A stretch of 64,000 nt of DNA from Bacteroidota bacterium (GTDB lineage Bacteria > Bacteroidota > Bacteroidia > AKYH767-A > OLB10), in assembly GCA_016717725.1 (NCBI GenBank), contig JADKFA010000046.1, positions 1-64,000 on the forward strand, read 5' to 3'. The notes below the pieces were generated by a model that was given only the letters and a program-made list of their open reading frames with translations, was not told the origin of the DNA and made no database searches. The position numbers and the translations under genes were made by a program. This document shows, in pieces, positions 21,001 to 29,984 of this stretch (positions are counted from its first letter, which is position 1; every line of letters begins with the position of its first letter).

Positions 21001-22246
21001 TTTGACTTGCACCTGCTAAAGAGAATCCTCCTGCGCTAGGAGTAACAGGAAGACCTGTTCCACCTGGAGAAGGGCATGTACCGGCAGTACCGCCAACGGC
21101 TGCACCACGCAAATCCGCATCTACAAAATTTCCTCCTGTAGCCGTAGCTTTTACGTCATAGGTTAACCAGAAATACGTTGTGTCATATTCTAAATAAATA
21201 CATGAAGTGGCACCATTAACAAAATCTAAGTTGGTACCTGGTACGGCAATCGTTTGACCAAATCTACGAGATGGGTAATCATCTGAACCAGCAGTTGCTG
21301 GAAAAGGAGAAACATAAGTAGTATCGAACTGAACACTACCGCCTGTATAATAAATTTTAGCATCGTCAATATTTAAAACATTGGTGGTACCATTGGTATT
21401 CATCAATAAAGAATCGAGTTTAACAGCTGTTGAGAGTGCACCATTTACGACTCCACAACCGCTGGTTCCGCCTACAATACAACGCACACCTACAATCATG
21501 TGATTATTTACCCCTGTACCCACAGATGCTCCATTCTGCAAAAACAAATTGAAACTTACATCAGATGCATTGGTTGCACTCGGATAAGTATTTGTAGTTA
21601 CGCGATCCATGTAGATGTTATTTCCATCCTTACAAACACCCATTATAATAAAATAATAACGCTTTGCAGTATATGTTGCAGCTGCCAAATCATACGTATA
21701 CAAATTCCAAGTATTAGAACCAGAAGCTGGTGCAGTATTATAGTATCTCGACATTTTATTTGCTCCCAATGTATTCGACAACAAAGTAGCACCCGTCATA
21801 TTTGGAGCGGTATTGATATAAACTCGAATATGATCATCGTTACCTGCAAAACCATTATCACGATACATGTAAAAACTAAACTGTGGATTTGTTCCTGCAT
21901 TATTACTAAAATCAAATGGTTTTGTAATGATAATTGAGGTATCGTTGTTTGTACCCACAAAAGAATTAAACATCATTAAATTCAAACCACCACCGGGAGC
22001 AGCTCCTGGAGTTGGATTTGTTGCACCCGCTACTGGCTGAAGCACGAATGCTCCATTCACATTGGTTGCATACTTTTGCTGTCTCCAACCTGGTGCTGGG
22101 AAAAGAGATGCGCTTTCAAATGACTCCACTTGTTGAACCACTTGAGCGGTTCCAGTAGAAGGCCATAAGGCACTTAAAGCAATCAATAATGCAAAAGTTG
22201 CTTTACTTAGCTTTTGAAATAGTTTGTAGTTTTTCATCATCCTCAT
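18053..22246 (-). CDS. Secreted T9SS-cargo protein with GEVED domain, copy 2 (intact)
   Basis: The 1397-residue protein is the intact paralog of the preceding gene and is closely similar over its whole length. It has a signal peptide (FALLIALSALWPSTGTAQ), a choice-of-anchor J-like domain (~36-215; FESASLFPAPGWRQQ), a GEVED domain (~515-600; IFIDFNRDGDFVDVGEKLGQ, GEIEDFSIVI), a WNNPGNWCGG element near 620, a SWTTASEVNNDYFTVERS module near 1210, and a Por-type sorting domain in the last ~80 residues ending KISYKFFK. It is expected at the cell surface after T9SS export and C-terminal processing. The tandem arrangement and even divergence suggest an old duplication. Its stop codon abuts the 147-bp tandem repeats. 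Confidence 0.92.
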   Translation of the reverse strand: MRMMKNYKLFQKLSKATFALLIALSALWPSTGTAQVVQQVESFESASLFPAPGWRQQKYATNVNGAFVLQPVAGATNPTPGAAPGGGLNLMMFNSFVGTNNDTSIIITKPFDFSNNAGTNPQFSFYMYRDNGFAGNDDHIRVYINTAPNMTGATLLSNTLGANKMSRYYNTAPASGSNTWNLYTYDLAAATYTAKRYYFIIMGVCKDGNNIYMDRVTTNTYPSATNASDVSFNLFLQNGASVGTGVNNHMIVGVRCIVGGTSGCGVVNGALSTAVKLDSLLMNTNGTTNVLNIDDAKIYYTGGSVQFDTTYVSPFPATAGSDDYPSRRFGQTIAVPGTNLDFVNGATSCIYLEYDTTYFWLTYDVKATATGGNFVDADLRGAAVGGTAGTCPSPGGTGLPVTPSAGGFSLAGASQIDLPYCVGTYTVGTSWLNGSYTNNDYITHVILNGASGTAINTTVGAKNNNTGLPSNLACLVTNGGSGCDFTSPPPDYEYWPSVPGRTVVLTQGVTYSANVRAGTWNSNNNIAIFIDFNRDGDFVDVGEKLGQVTLPGLGNANISIPIPAAGYTGVTRMRVREVYATSNVTPCTQFTYGEIEDFSIVISPSCPAAYKLWLGNTDDWNNPGNWCGGVPTIADDAQVSRVQVFPPTGTPTRPYFKPTIKSNISATAKILTISNLDSLIINAPVPSANALRLAQDLVNNGRISVVSSFTTNLTYSNGTLPNNIYTPFKAQSTDARSQIIYSAAELTLNSLVSGDRINGIEFSLWFKGSSAAYNNLTVSYALVPFTQHASNVPYAGALTTVYGPTALTTNLGVNTLNLTTPIVWDGSSNLLIQYCYDNASNIGSNDDRIYITQTTGIKSTLILSTTTNAGSGCSLVPGAGITDNFFSGLNSFRPNFTFLVDRPYTKAIFALQRDWINNGFFDAGYSQVLMDGTLAQSITGSQPTLFNELNMSKGAVNQTVTMQRSITVDSSLILTTGSMLMNAFTLTMNNPSVNTGNLITPAGPFSRTATGFLISENASAAVIWKNISSTGYRVVPFGNAAVASPLYIPFSFTHNSGSLGDLSISTYNAVGNLPWPPTVTHFNPATGAGNNAAAAADRFWVLSKTGANPNVNVVFRFTVAERPAGMSAFNQGKAQPWRTSAQNNAWIRLLNPYTTLTYTQSYGTNASPAYDSVRVSSWDWPVLPIGPAPFFSPSAPIGNSNPWAISLNNTPLPIDLVEFNAQLINKKVKLSWTTASEVNNDYFTVERSDKNATDFSFIEKVNSYMNNSNVLLNYEAWDEFPLQGMQYYRLKQTDLDGEFTYSELKPVFVGTSKTFEITNVYGHTQSSEQLQVEFIYDSELPLTSIITDATGRVVYQKLVSEAVPGLNKMVIDQGLAQGLYFIILQNQEQKISYKFFK

Positions 22247-22498
22247 TCTTTTTTTGTGTTTTACTTAGTGGTTTTTGGAGCATTAAATCCGCATTCAAAA
22301 AACCTTTTGATGGAGACAAACTGATTGAATCAAGATTTGTCTTCCTACTAATATCTATCATTTACATAATACACTGAAAAATCTTTATATTAACCTCCTA
22401 AAATCAAGGGTAAACAGAGGGAAATAATTGGTAAAAAATTAAACGCTTACATTGAATTAGTTTTATACTTTGGAAACTTCAAAACCCACTTGCCAAAG
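22247..22498. promoter_or_regulatory. Divergent promoter region between T9SS copy 2 and pabB
   Basis: TATACTTTGG at 22464-22473 is a near match to TAnnTTTG on the plus strand and lies 26 bases before the chosen pabB ATG. No matching box was found for the minus-strand gene. Confidence 0.35.
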
Positions 22499-23794
22499 AT
22501 GCATAACACACTTAATAACAATAGTTTAATCAACTATGCTTTACAAGAAATAAAAAAGTATGAACATGCCATAATTCTTCACACGGGATCATACCGAGTT
22601 CCTGGCCCTTCTCATTTTCAGGCTCTTACTGGTTGGAACGCATTGGATATGATGGATTTAGAGATGCAATTTTCAATGTCGCAAATTGATGAATTCATAG
22701 AAAAACATCGCGGCAAATGGATCTTTAGTCATCTCTCCTATGACCTAAAAAACAACCTTGAAAAAAGATTAAAAAGTGACCATCCCGATCCCATTGGATT
22801 TCCATTAATGACCTTGTTTGTTCCGGAATTTGTTGGAGTTATTAAAGACGGAAAAAATAAATTATATCAGCAACAACTCACAAAAAATACCATTATTGAA
22901 ATTCCAATTCCTGATTTATCACATCAAGAAAAGTCCAATGTTAAATCCACCACAACAAATTTAACTTTTCAAGATGATTTTATTTTTCAAGATCAGTATC
23001 ATACTGCATTAAACCGTATTCATCAACATTTACAGCAAGGTGATATTTATGAAATCAACTATTGTTTACCCTTCCAAGGCACAGGAAAAATTGCTGATCC
23101 TGCTGAATTTTGGTGGTCGATGCAAAGCCAAAATCAGGCTCCTTTTTCTACACTTTATCGTCACAAAAATTCATGGTTGATGTGTTGTAGTCCTGAAAGA
23201 TTTATTTGCAAGGAAAACGATAAAATTATTTCACAACCCATCAAGGGAACCAGTAAAAGAGATTCAGATACTACTCGTGATTTAATACTAAAAGAACAAC
23301 TTCAAAACAACAAAAAAGAGCAAGCCGAAAATGTGATGATAGTTGATTTAGTTCGGAATGATTTAGGCAAAATTGCTCAAACTGGTTCCGTTCAAGTGGA
23401 TGAACTTTTTGGAGCGTACTCCTTAAAATCCGTTCATCAATTAATTTCAACTGTTAGTGCTACGTTAAAAAACAATACAACCTTTTCAACAATTTTGAAA
23501 GCTTGCTTTCCGATGGGTTCTATGACGGGAGCACCCAAAATTAGAGCCATGGAAATTATTGAAGAGTTAGAATTCTTTCAACGAGGTCTTTACTCTGGTT
23601 CGGTAGGTTATATTTCTCCAGAAGGAAACTTCGATTTCAACGTGGTGATTCGTAGCATACTTTACAATAGTTCAAGCGAAATTTTCCTTTATCCTGCAGG
23701 AGGAGCAATTACGGCTAACAGCAGTATTGAAATGGAATTTGAGGAGTGCTTGTTGAAAGCTCAATCCATGAAAGCAGCACTAACCGACATTTAA
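22499..23794 (+). CDS. pabB: Aminodeoxychorismate synthase component I-like chorismate-binding enzyme
   Basis: The protein converts chorismate to 4-amino-4-deoxychorismate for folate, using ammonia from a PabA-type glutaminase. It is 431 residues from the ATG at 22499; a TTG nine bases earlier is less likely. The chorismate-binding fold is shown by SPERF, QPIKGTSKR, ENVMIVDLVRNDLGKI, PMGSMTGAPKIRAMEIIEE and RGLYSGSVGYISPEG. The short length and absence of a regulatory tryptophan pocket (no LLES/PxSY motif) favour PabB over anthranilate synthase TrpE, but a broader role in salicylate or anthranilate synthesis cannot be excluded. tilS follows 62 bases downstream on the same strand. Confidence 0.9.
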   Translation: MHNTLNNNSLINYALQEIKKYEHAIILHTGSYRVPGPSHFQALTGWNALDMMDLEMQFSMSQIDEFIEKHRGKWIFSHLSYDLKNNLEKRLKSDHPDPIGFPLMTLFVPEFVGVIKDGKNKLYQQQLTKNTIIEIPIPDLSHQEKSNVKSTTTNLTFQDDFIFQDQYHTALNRIHQHLQQGDIYEINYCLPFQGTGKIADPAEFWWSMQSQNQAPFSTLYRHKNSWLMCCSPERFICKENDKIISQPIKGTSKRDSDTTRDLILKEQLQNNKKEQAENVMIVDLVRNDLGKIAQTGSVQVDELFGAYSLKSVHQLISTVSATLKNNTTFSTILKACFPMGSMTGAPKIRAMEIIEELEFFQRGLYSGSVGYISPEGNFDFNVVIRSILYNSSSEIFLYPAGGAITANSSIEMEFEECLLKAQSMKAALTDI

Positions 23795-23844
23795 AAAAAT
23801 TAGATCCGATTCCCTTTTAAGGTTGAAGGAGGCACAAAAAAACC

Positions 23845-23852
23845 TAACTTTG
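23845..23852 (+). promoter_or_regulatory. -7 box (TAACTTTG) for tilS
   Basis: Exact TAnnTTTG match, four bases before the GTG start at 23857. This predicts a leaderless transcript. Confidence 0.55.
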
Positions 23853-23856
23853 TAGA

Positions 23857-25203
23857 GTGACGCATACCAAATTCGAACAGCAATTTCTAAACTATTGTCG
23901 CAAGAAATTAGGTCTCACTACGGAGACTTCACTTTTACTTGCGGTAAGCGGTGGCGTGGATTCCATGGTGATGTTACATCTTTTTCATCGTCTTCACTTC
24001 AACATTTCCGTTGCTCATTGCAATTTCAATTTACGCGGGAATGCATCAGAAGAAGATGAAAAATTATGTGAAAGAGTATGCAAATCATTCGATGTGCCTT
24101 TTTACCATCAACAATTTGAAACAAAATTGTATGCAGAAGAAAATGGAATATCCATACAAATGGCTGCTCGAAGACTTCGTTATGACTGGTTTTATGAATT
24201 AACAGAAAAAAATAATTTCGATTTTATAGCAACCGTTCATCACAGTAATGACCAAGCAGAAACTATTTTAATGAATCTTATTTCTGGAAAAGGGGTTGAA
24301 AGTTTGCGTGGGATTCCATCAATAAATAAAAACATAATTCGTCCCCTCCTTTCATTTTCCAAAGAGGAAATCTTATCCTATGCAACAGAAAAAAATGTTG
24401 AATGGAGAGATGATGAAAGCAATGCAAGCACCGACTACAATCGAAACTATATTCGACACAAAGTTCTTCCTGACTTGCAAGCATTAAATCCATCTATACA
24501 AGAAAATTTAGTTCGTTTGGGAAATAGAATTGAAGAAATGAATTTTTTGGTAGATGAATATTCCAAAAAGATTCTTGAACCATGTACACAAAAGTATAAT
24601 GATTTCATTGAAATAAATTTCAGCTCTTTCGTTCATCATCCTTCTAAAAATTATTTAATTTGGTTAGCCTTAAAAGAATTTGGATTTGAAGGAAGCAGTA
24701 TTGATGATATTAGTACTGCTCTCCAAGAGTCTGGAAAAACTTTTTATTCCAATCAATATATTTTGAGGATTGATCGTGCGTCTTTCATTCTGGAAAAAAC
24801 AAATGCTGATTTTTCCTTTGAAGCCATGATTCCCTCTCTAGAACAAAAAATCAATTTGCCAGGAGGGGAATTAATTTTTCAATCGACTTCAACTATTGAA
24901 TTTTTCTGAATCGGCAATGAAGAAAACACAGCCTTTATTGATGCTTCACTTATACAATTTCCCTTAGGTATAAGAACCTGGAAAAAAGGAGATAGTTTCT
25001 TTCCTTTAGGGATGAATCAAAAGAAAAAACTGAGTGATTATTTTATTGATAAAAAATTGCCCATCCATCAAAAAAACAAAAAACTATTATTGATGAATGG
25101 AGAGGATATCGTTTGGATTCTAGGTGATCGGCTTGATCATCGTTATCGGATTACCCCAAATACTACTTCAGTCTTAAAAATGAAATGGGAAGTTTATGAA
25201 TAA
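23857..25203 (+). CDS. tilS: tRNA(Ile)-lysidine synthase TilS, interrupted by an in-frame TGA
   Basis: TilS attaches lysine to C34 of tRNA-Ile(CAU), an essential step for reading AUA. The PP-loop is AVSGGVDSM (SGGVDS at 31-36), followed by VAHCNFNLRG and VHHSNDQAETILMNL. The reading frame meets TGA at 24907-24909 after 350 codons, yet the same frame continues with a full TilS C-terminal domain (NTAFIDASLIQFPLGIRTW, KGDSFFPLGM, KKKLSDYFIDKKLP) to 25203, giving the usual ~448 residues. Removing one T from 24901-24905 and adding one G at 24913-24914 would read EFSESGNEENTAF, so two compensating homopolymer errors explain the stop. A true nonsense codon would cut off the C-terminal domain. Start is GTG, with a -7 box just before it. 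Confidence 0.88.
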
Positions 25204-25673
25204 TGAAATAAAATTTAAGGAAGTGCATTACCTTGGACGAAATCGCTATGGATTATCGAGAAGAATGGTGATGATGATCTTTTGTTTCATCGCACATTTT
25301 TACAGTGAAGAAAAAGGAAGTATCGATGGTGTATTTTTTATTGTAGGAAATATTATCTTACTATTAAGCGTTGTGCTTTGGTTTCATCCCCTATTATACT
25401 ATCGAGTTAAAGAACCATGCCATCCATCTTATTTCATCCAGAAAGAAAGAAGTAAGTCTTCCACTAAATGCCATCACGCATGCAGAAATTGGAATTTACA
25501 ATCGCTATCATTTAAACAATCCTGTTTTTAATGTTCTAAATAAAGAAGAATATCGATTTTACTCAGAAGGGCGTAAAGCATTGCTTCTCAAGCTTGAGGG
25601 AGGAAACATGTTTAGGATTGGTATGAAGAGTCCCGAAATCTTATTCACAGAAATCAAAAAATCTATTCCCTAA
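25196..25673 (+). CDS. Small membrane protein of unknown function (frameshifted)
   Basis: The family is not recognised. It overlaps the end of tilS by 8 bases, so the two are probably co-transcribed. Two hydrophobic helices (RRMVMMIFCFIAHFY and FFIVGNIILLLSVVLWF) are followed by a soluble part. The frame changes at the CCCC run 25388-25391: removing one C gives WFHPYYTIELKNHAIHLISS and continues through RKKEVSLPLNAITHAEIGIY to KSIP at 25673, a ~158-residue protein. The tail (YEI-type strand, then an R/K-rich strand and an I-x-x-I pattern) resembles small bacterial PH-like membrane proteins, but that is a weak guess. Confidence 0.65.
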
Positions 25674-25699
25674 ACAAGAAGTGCATTCTGAGTTTCGTT

Positions 25700-25707
25700 T
25701 ACTTTTG
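25700..25707 (+). promoter_or_regulatory. -7 box (TACTTTTG) for the deoxyhypusine-synthase-like gene
   Basis: Exact TAnnTTTG match with a predicted leader of about 28 bases before the ATG at 25740. Confidence 0.45.
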
Positions 25708-25739
25708 CCAAACCACTAATCCCAAAATAAAAAGAATAC

Positions 25740-26711
25740 ATGCAAAGAGGTCCCATTTCAGAATTCATGATAAAACATTATCGCCATTTTAATGCTGCGG
25801 CGATGGTGGATGCAGCGAAAGGATATGAGCAACATTTGCTCGAAGGTGGAAAGATGATGATCACATTAGCAGGGGCTATGAGCACTGCTGAACTTGGAAT
25901 TTCACTTGCAGAAATGATTCGTCAAGGTAAAGTAGATATTATTTCTTGCACTGGAGCGAATTTGGAAGAAGACATTATGAATTTGGTGGCGCATTCACAT
26001 TACAAACGCGTTCCAAATTATCGAGACTTGAGTCCACAAGATGAATGGGATTTATTAGAGGGAGGATTCAATCGTGTCACCGATACTTGCATTCCTGAAG
26101 AAGAAGCATTTCGTCGAATCCAAAAGCACATCTTTAAACAATGGAAAGGTGCTCAAGATAAAGGCGAGCGATATTTTCCGCATGAGTACATGTACAAAAT
26201 GTTGTTGAGTAAAGAGATGGAGCAGTACTATGAAATTGATCCGAAGAACAGTTGGATGATTGCTGCTGCAGAGCGTAATTTACCGATTATTGTTCCAGGC
26301 TGGGAAGATTCTACGATGGGAAATATTTTCGCATCCTATTGTATCAAAAAAGAATTAAATCCATCCACCATGAAAAGTGGAATTGAATACATGACTTGGT
26401 TAGCTGATTATTATATTCAAAATTCGGGTGGTAAAGGTATCGGCTTCTTCCAAGTGGGCGGAGGTATTGCAGGAGATTTTCCAATTTGTGTGGTGCCGAT
26501 GTTATACCAAGATATGGAGATGCACGACATTCCTTTTGGTCATACTTTTGTCAGATCAGTGATTCAACAACAAGTTATGGTTCGTATAGTGGTGCTGTTC
26601 CCAATGAAAAAATACTTGGGAAAACTAGACATCAAAACGCCAAAGTTCATTATTGAATCAGATGCGAGCATTGTTGCGCCATTAGTGTTTGCGTGGCTGC
26701 TGAAATGGTAA
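25740..26711 (+). CDS. Deoxyhypusine synthase-family protein with a locally scrambled active-site segment
   Basis: The 323-residue protein has the deoxyhypusine synthase fold: GGKMMITLAGAMSTAELG, ISCTGANLEEDIMNLVAH, NLPIIVPGWEDSTMGNIFA, GGKGIGFFQVGGGIAGDFPI and FIIESDASIVAPLVFAW. Bacteria lack eIF5A, so the role is more likely a polyamine aminobutyl transfer (homospermidine-synthase-like). Residues ~266-294 read as an unrelated sequence. Shifting frame at 26534-26537 (one T missing) gives PFWSYFCQISDSTTSYGSYS and GAVPNEKI, and adding one A at 26614 and one G at 26618-26620 gives ITWGKLD, the active-site lysine motif. The three missing bases cancel, so the frame looks intact although it is not. 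It precedes the mannosyltransferase gene by 47 bases on the same strand. Confidence 0.88.
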   Translation: MQRGPISEFMIKHYRHFNAAAMVDAAKGYEQHLLEGGKMMITLAGAMSTAELGISLAEMIRQGKVDIISCTGANLEEDIMNLVAHSHYKRVPNYRDLSPQDEWDLLEGGFNRVTDTCIPEEEAFRRIQKHIFKQWKGAQDKGERYFPHEYMYKMLLSKEMEQYYEIDPKNSWMIAAAERNLPIIVPGWEDSTMGNIFASYCIKKELNPSTMKSGIEYMTWLADYYIQNSGGKGIGFFQVGGGIAGDFPICVVPMLYQDMEMHDIPFGHTFVRSVIQQQVMVRIVVLFPMKKYLGKLDIKTPKFIIESDASIVAPLVFAWLLKW

Positions 26712-26758
26712 ATCTGACAACAAGAAATAAAAATTAAAATAGTAAAACACATCAGCCC

Positions 26759-27493
26759 TTGTCAGATTCTTTAGTTATCATACCTACTTACAACGAGAAG
26801 GAGAACATCGGCAAAATGATCCGAACGGTGATGCAATTGCCTCATCCGTTTCATTTGTTGATCATTGATGATAACTCAAAAGATGGTACAGCACAAATTG
26901 TAAAGGGATTACAAGTAGATTATCCTGATCGATTATTTATTGAAGAAAGAAGTGGGAAATTAGGGCTTGGCACTGCTTACATTCATGGATTTCATTGGGC
27001 ATTGAAAAAAAGCTATGCATATATTTTTGAGATGGATGCTGACTTTTCACATAATCCAGAAGATTTAGTTCGATTGTATCGAGCGTGTACTGAAGAGGGA
27101 AATGATGTGAGCATTGGCTCACGATACATCACCGGAGTGAATGTTGTGAATTGGCCGATGGGAAGAGTGATGATGTCGTACTTTGCGTCTATGTATGTTC
27201 GAATTATAACGGGTATGCCTATCCGTGATACCACTGCTGGATTCAAATGCTATTCAAGAAAAGTATTAGAATTAATTGATCTAAACAAAATCAAATTCAC
27301 AGGATATGCTTTCCAAATTGAAATGAAATTTGCAGCATGGCGTCTTGGTTTTAAATTAAAAGAAGTACCCATCATCTTCACCGACCGAAGTGAAGGACAA
27401 AGTAAGATGAGTGGAAGTATTTTTAGTGAAGCTATTTTTGGTGTGTTAGCCATGAAAATAAAAAGTTATTTTCATGACTATCGTAACCTATAA
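26759..27493 (+). CDS. Polyprenol monophosphomannose synthase (GT2, DPM1-like)
   Basis: The protein is 244 residues and belongs to glycosyltransferase family 2. It shows the N-terminal nucleotide-binding strand SLVIIPTYNEKENIGKMI, the DDNS acidic pair, the metal-binding DAD in EMDADFSHNPEDL, and GSRYITGVNVVNWP and DTTAGFKCYSRKVLE typical of DPM1-like enzymes. By family it transfers mannose (or a related sugar) from GDP-mannose to polyprenyl phosphate at the inner membrane. No C-terminal membrane segment is present, as in the soluble DPM1 type. The start is TTG; no in-frame ATG is available nearby. The convergent neighbour makes GDP-mannose, which supports a mannose donor. Confidence 0.9.
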   Translation: MSDSLVIIPTYNEKENIGKMIRTVMQLPHPFHLLIIDDNSKDGTAQIVKGLQVDYPDRLFIEERSGKLGLGTAYIHGFHWALKKSYAYIFEMDADFSHNPEDLVRLYRACTEEGNDVSIGSRYITGVNVVNWPMGRVMMSYFASMYVRIITGMPIRDTTAGFKCYSRKVLELIDLNKIKFTGYAFQIEMKFAAWRLGFKLKEVPIIFTDRSEGQSKMSGSIFSEAIFGVLAMKIKSYFHDYRNL

Positions 27494-27496
27494 CTC

Positions 27497-28582
27497 TTAT
27501 ACGTACTTCTCCCCTTTCTGCAACTTTACGTCATTAACAAATTGACGAATCATTTGTTCATCTACTTTTTTACAGACCAATAAAATATTATCCGATTCGA
27601 CTACGATATAATCATCGAGTCCTTGCAAAACCACGAGTTTGTCCTTCGGCATATTCACAACGCAATTCGTGGTATCGTACAACATCACATTCTTACCCAC
27701 AATTGCATTTGCATTTTCGTCGTGCTTCACATGCTCATACATGGAGCCCCAAGTTCCCAAATCACTCCATCCAAATTCAGAACTCATCACATGTACATTC
27801 TTCGCTTTTTCCATCAATCCGAAATCGATAGAAATATTAGTACATTGTTCGTAGGCAGATTTAATAAATTCGTCTTCAGCGGGAGTATCATAAACATCGA
27901 CACCTTCTTTAAAGATAGCCGACATTTCGGGTAAGTGCTCATTGAACGCCGACAAGATTGACTTTGCATTCCAAATAAAGATTCCTGCATTCCATAAAAA
28001 TTCACCTGTTTGCAAAAAAAACTTAGCCATTTCCAGGTTTGGTTTTTCGGTGAACGTTTTCACTTTTGAAATCTTATTCTTTTTCTCCTTCTTATCATCA
28101 ATAAACTGGATATATCCATAGCCAGTATCGGGCCGTGAAGGTTTAATTCCGATCGTTAATAGCACATCATCATCTTTTGTAAACTTCAAACAACTAGATA
28201 CGGCTTCTGTAAACGCTGCTTCATTTAAAATTACATGATCACTTGGTGCGACCACGATATTTGCATTTTGATTTCGCTTATAGATTTTACTTGCTGCATA
28301 AATGACACAAGGAGCAGTATTACGACGCAAAGGCTCGCCCAAGACTTGATCGGGATTGAGATAAGGCAATTGCTCCAATACCTTCTTCTTATGATCGGCA
28401 CTCGTTACGATGATGATATTTTCCTTTGGACAAATTTTCAAAAAACGATCACAAGTTTGCTGTATAAGTGATTTACCAGTACCTAGAACATCGAGAAATT
28501 GTTTGGGAGTTTCGTTACGACTCATTGGCCAAAAGCGACTTCCTACGCCGCCTGCCATGATTACACAATAATTATTATTCAT
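27497..28582 (-). CDS. manC: Mannose-1-phosphate guanylyltransferase
   Basis: The 361-residue enzyme forms GDP-mannose from mannose-1-phosphate and GTP. The pyrophosphorylase signature is MAGGVGSRFWPMSRNETPKQFL at residues ~10-31. VVAPSDHVI, the FTEKPNLEMA loop and SIDFGLMEKA follow as in the short GMP enzymes; the phosphomannose isomerase domain of longer ManC proteins is absent. It converges on the mannosyltransferase gene with a 3-base gap, so the two transcripts must overlap. GDP-mannose would feed that enzyme and surface polysaccharide synthesis. Confidence 0.93.
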   Translation of the reverse strand: MNNNYCVIMAGGVGSRFWPMSRNETPKQFLDVLGTGKSLIQQTCDRFLKICPKENIIIVTSADHKKKVLEQLPYLNPDQVLGEPLRRNTAPCVIYAASKIYKRNQNANIVVAPSDHVILNEAAFTEAVSSCLKFTKDDDVLLTIGIKPSRPDTGYGYIQFIDDKKEKKNKISKVKTFTEKPNLEMAKFFLQTGEFLWNAGIFIWNAKSILSAFNEHLPEMSAIFKEGVDVYDTPAEDEFIKSAYEQCTNISIDFGLMEKAKNVHVMSSEFGWSDLGTWGSMYEHVKHDENANAIVGKNVMLYDTTNCVVNMPKDKLVVLQGLDDYIVVESDNILLVCKKVDEQMIRQFVNDVKLQKGEKYV

Positions 28583-28696
28583 AGAGAAACAATTTAATGA
28601 GATTAAACAATACTAATCTTGCCGCAAAACAAGTAAAAAAATGCATGCTGTCCTTCGATAAATCGACAAGAAGGGCGAATAGCATGAGTAATAGGC

Positions 28697-29984
28697 TTAT
28701 TTTAATGCTGAAAGAGCGGAACGAAGCAATGAAAACACTTCTGGAATCCCTTCTTTCTTACAAGTTCCCACAGATAATCGGTACCAAGAATTATTTTGAT
28801 CGGCACCAAAAGCTGTGAAAGGCACAATGGCTAACTTGGCTTTATCGAGCAAATAGGTGGCAACATCCTGATTCGTTTTTAACAAATTTCCATCTTCGGA
28901 TTTCTTTCCTACCAAATCGAATTGTAAGGTAAGATAAATAGCACCACGAGGTTCGATGCACTGTACGTCAAATCCATCTTTCTGCAATTCACAAAATCCT
29001 TGATATAAAGGATTGTAATCGTTGATGAATTTCCGATTTAAAATCAACTAAATAATTATCTACTGCTTTCTTATTATCCAAAAATTTTGCGGTAGCCATT
29101 TGTTCAGGTTTTGGCGACCAGGCACCAATATGACTTAAAATCGCTTTCATTTTATCCATTAAAAAAGCAGGTCCCATGGCCCATCCTACTCTCACACCTG
29201 TCGCTGCAAAAGACTTTGAAATTCCATCTACATAAATCGTAAACGGTCTCATTTCTGGTCGCAAAGAAACTGGATCGACATGTTTATTTTCACCGTACAA
29301 CAAGGCTCCATAAATTTGATCATACATGACATACAATGGTTTTTCATTTTCCCCACGTCGAGCGTTTTCTTCCAACACACAATCGCAAATTTCTTCCAAT
29401 TGCTTTTTTGTAAACACGGTTCCTGTGGGATTCTGAGGAGAGCAAAGTGCTAACAAGGAAGCTCCTTTTACATGAGGCAAGATTTCATGGCTGTGGGCAT
29501 GAAATTATTTTCATATGAACAATTCACTTGAATTCCTTCTGCGCCAAGTAGGTGACAATAGTGATTATTATTCCAAGAGGGAATCGGATAAATTACTTTA
29601 TCACCTTTATCGAGAATGGTAGTATAAATACCATAGATGATTGGACGGGCACCACCAGCAATAAGAACTTCCGGCAGGAGAATAATCCAAATTATAAAGT
29701 CTCTTATTCCATGAAGAAACCGCAGCACGTAAATCGGGCATTCCATTCGCCATTGGGTAATTGGTGAGATGATTTTTATAGGCAGCGATGATTTCATCTT
29801 GCAATCCTTGAGGTATAGGAAAGATAGAAGGATCGAAATCTCCAATTGTAAAATTGAAAACTTTTTCGCCATTCTTAATTCTTTCATTTACTTCATTTCC
29901 CAATTTGATAATTTCGGAACCAATTAAATTTTCCGCCATGTGCGAAACGGGGAATTTTTCTGCTTTTTGCAAGGTGTCTGACAT
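28697..29984 (-). CDS. PLP-dependent class I/II aminotransferase, broken by three one-base shifts
   Basis: Four overlapping frames together give one complete aspartate-aminotransferase-like protein. From the ATG at 29984 it reads NLIGSEIIKLGNEVNERIKN, FTIGDFDPSIFPIP, then EVLIAGGARPIIYGIYTTIL, LLALCSPQNPTGTVFTKKQL, VMYDQIYGALLY, the PLP lysine in DGISKSFAATGVRVGW, and finally AIYLTLQFDLVG and NSWYRLSVGT. The frame changes are near 29671-29675 (one extra base; DYSPAEVLIAGG when removed), 29489-29490 (one missing; PTAHEILPHV when restored) and 29007-29009 (one extra; QSLYQGFCELQ when removed). All are in short homopolymers, so a consensus error is more likely than a pseudogene. The substrate cannot be assigned. 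A TTG at 30005 is an unlikely alternative start. Confidence 0.85.
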
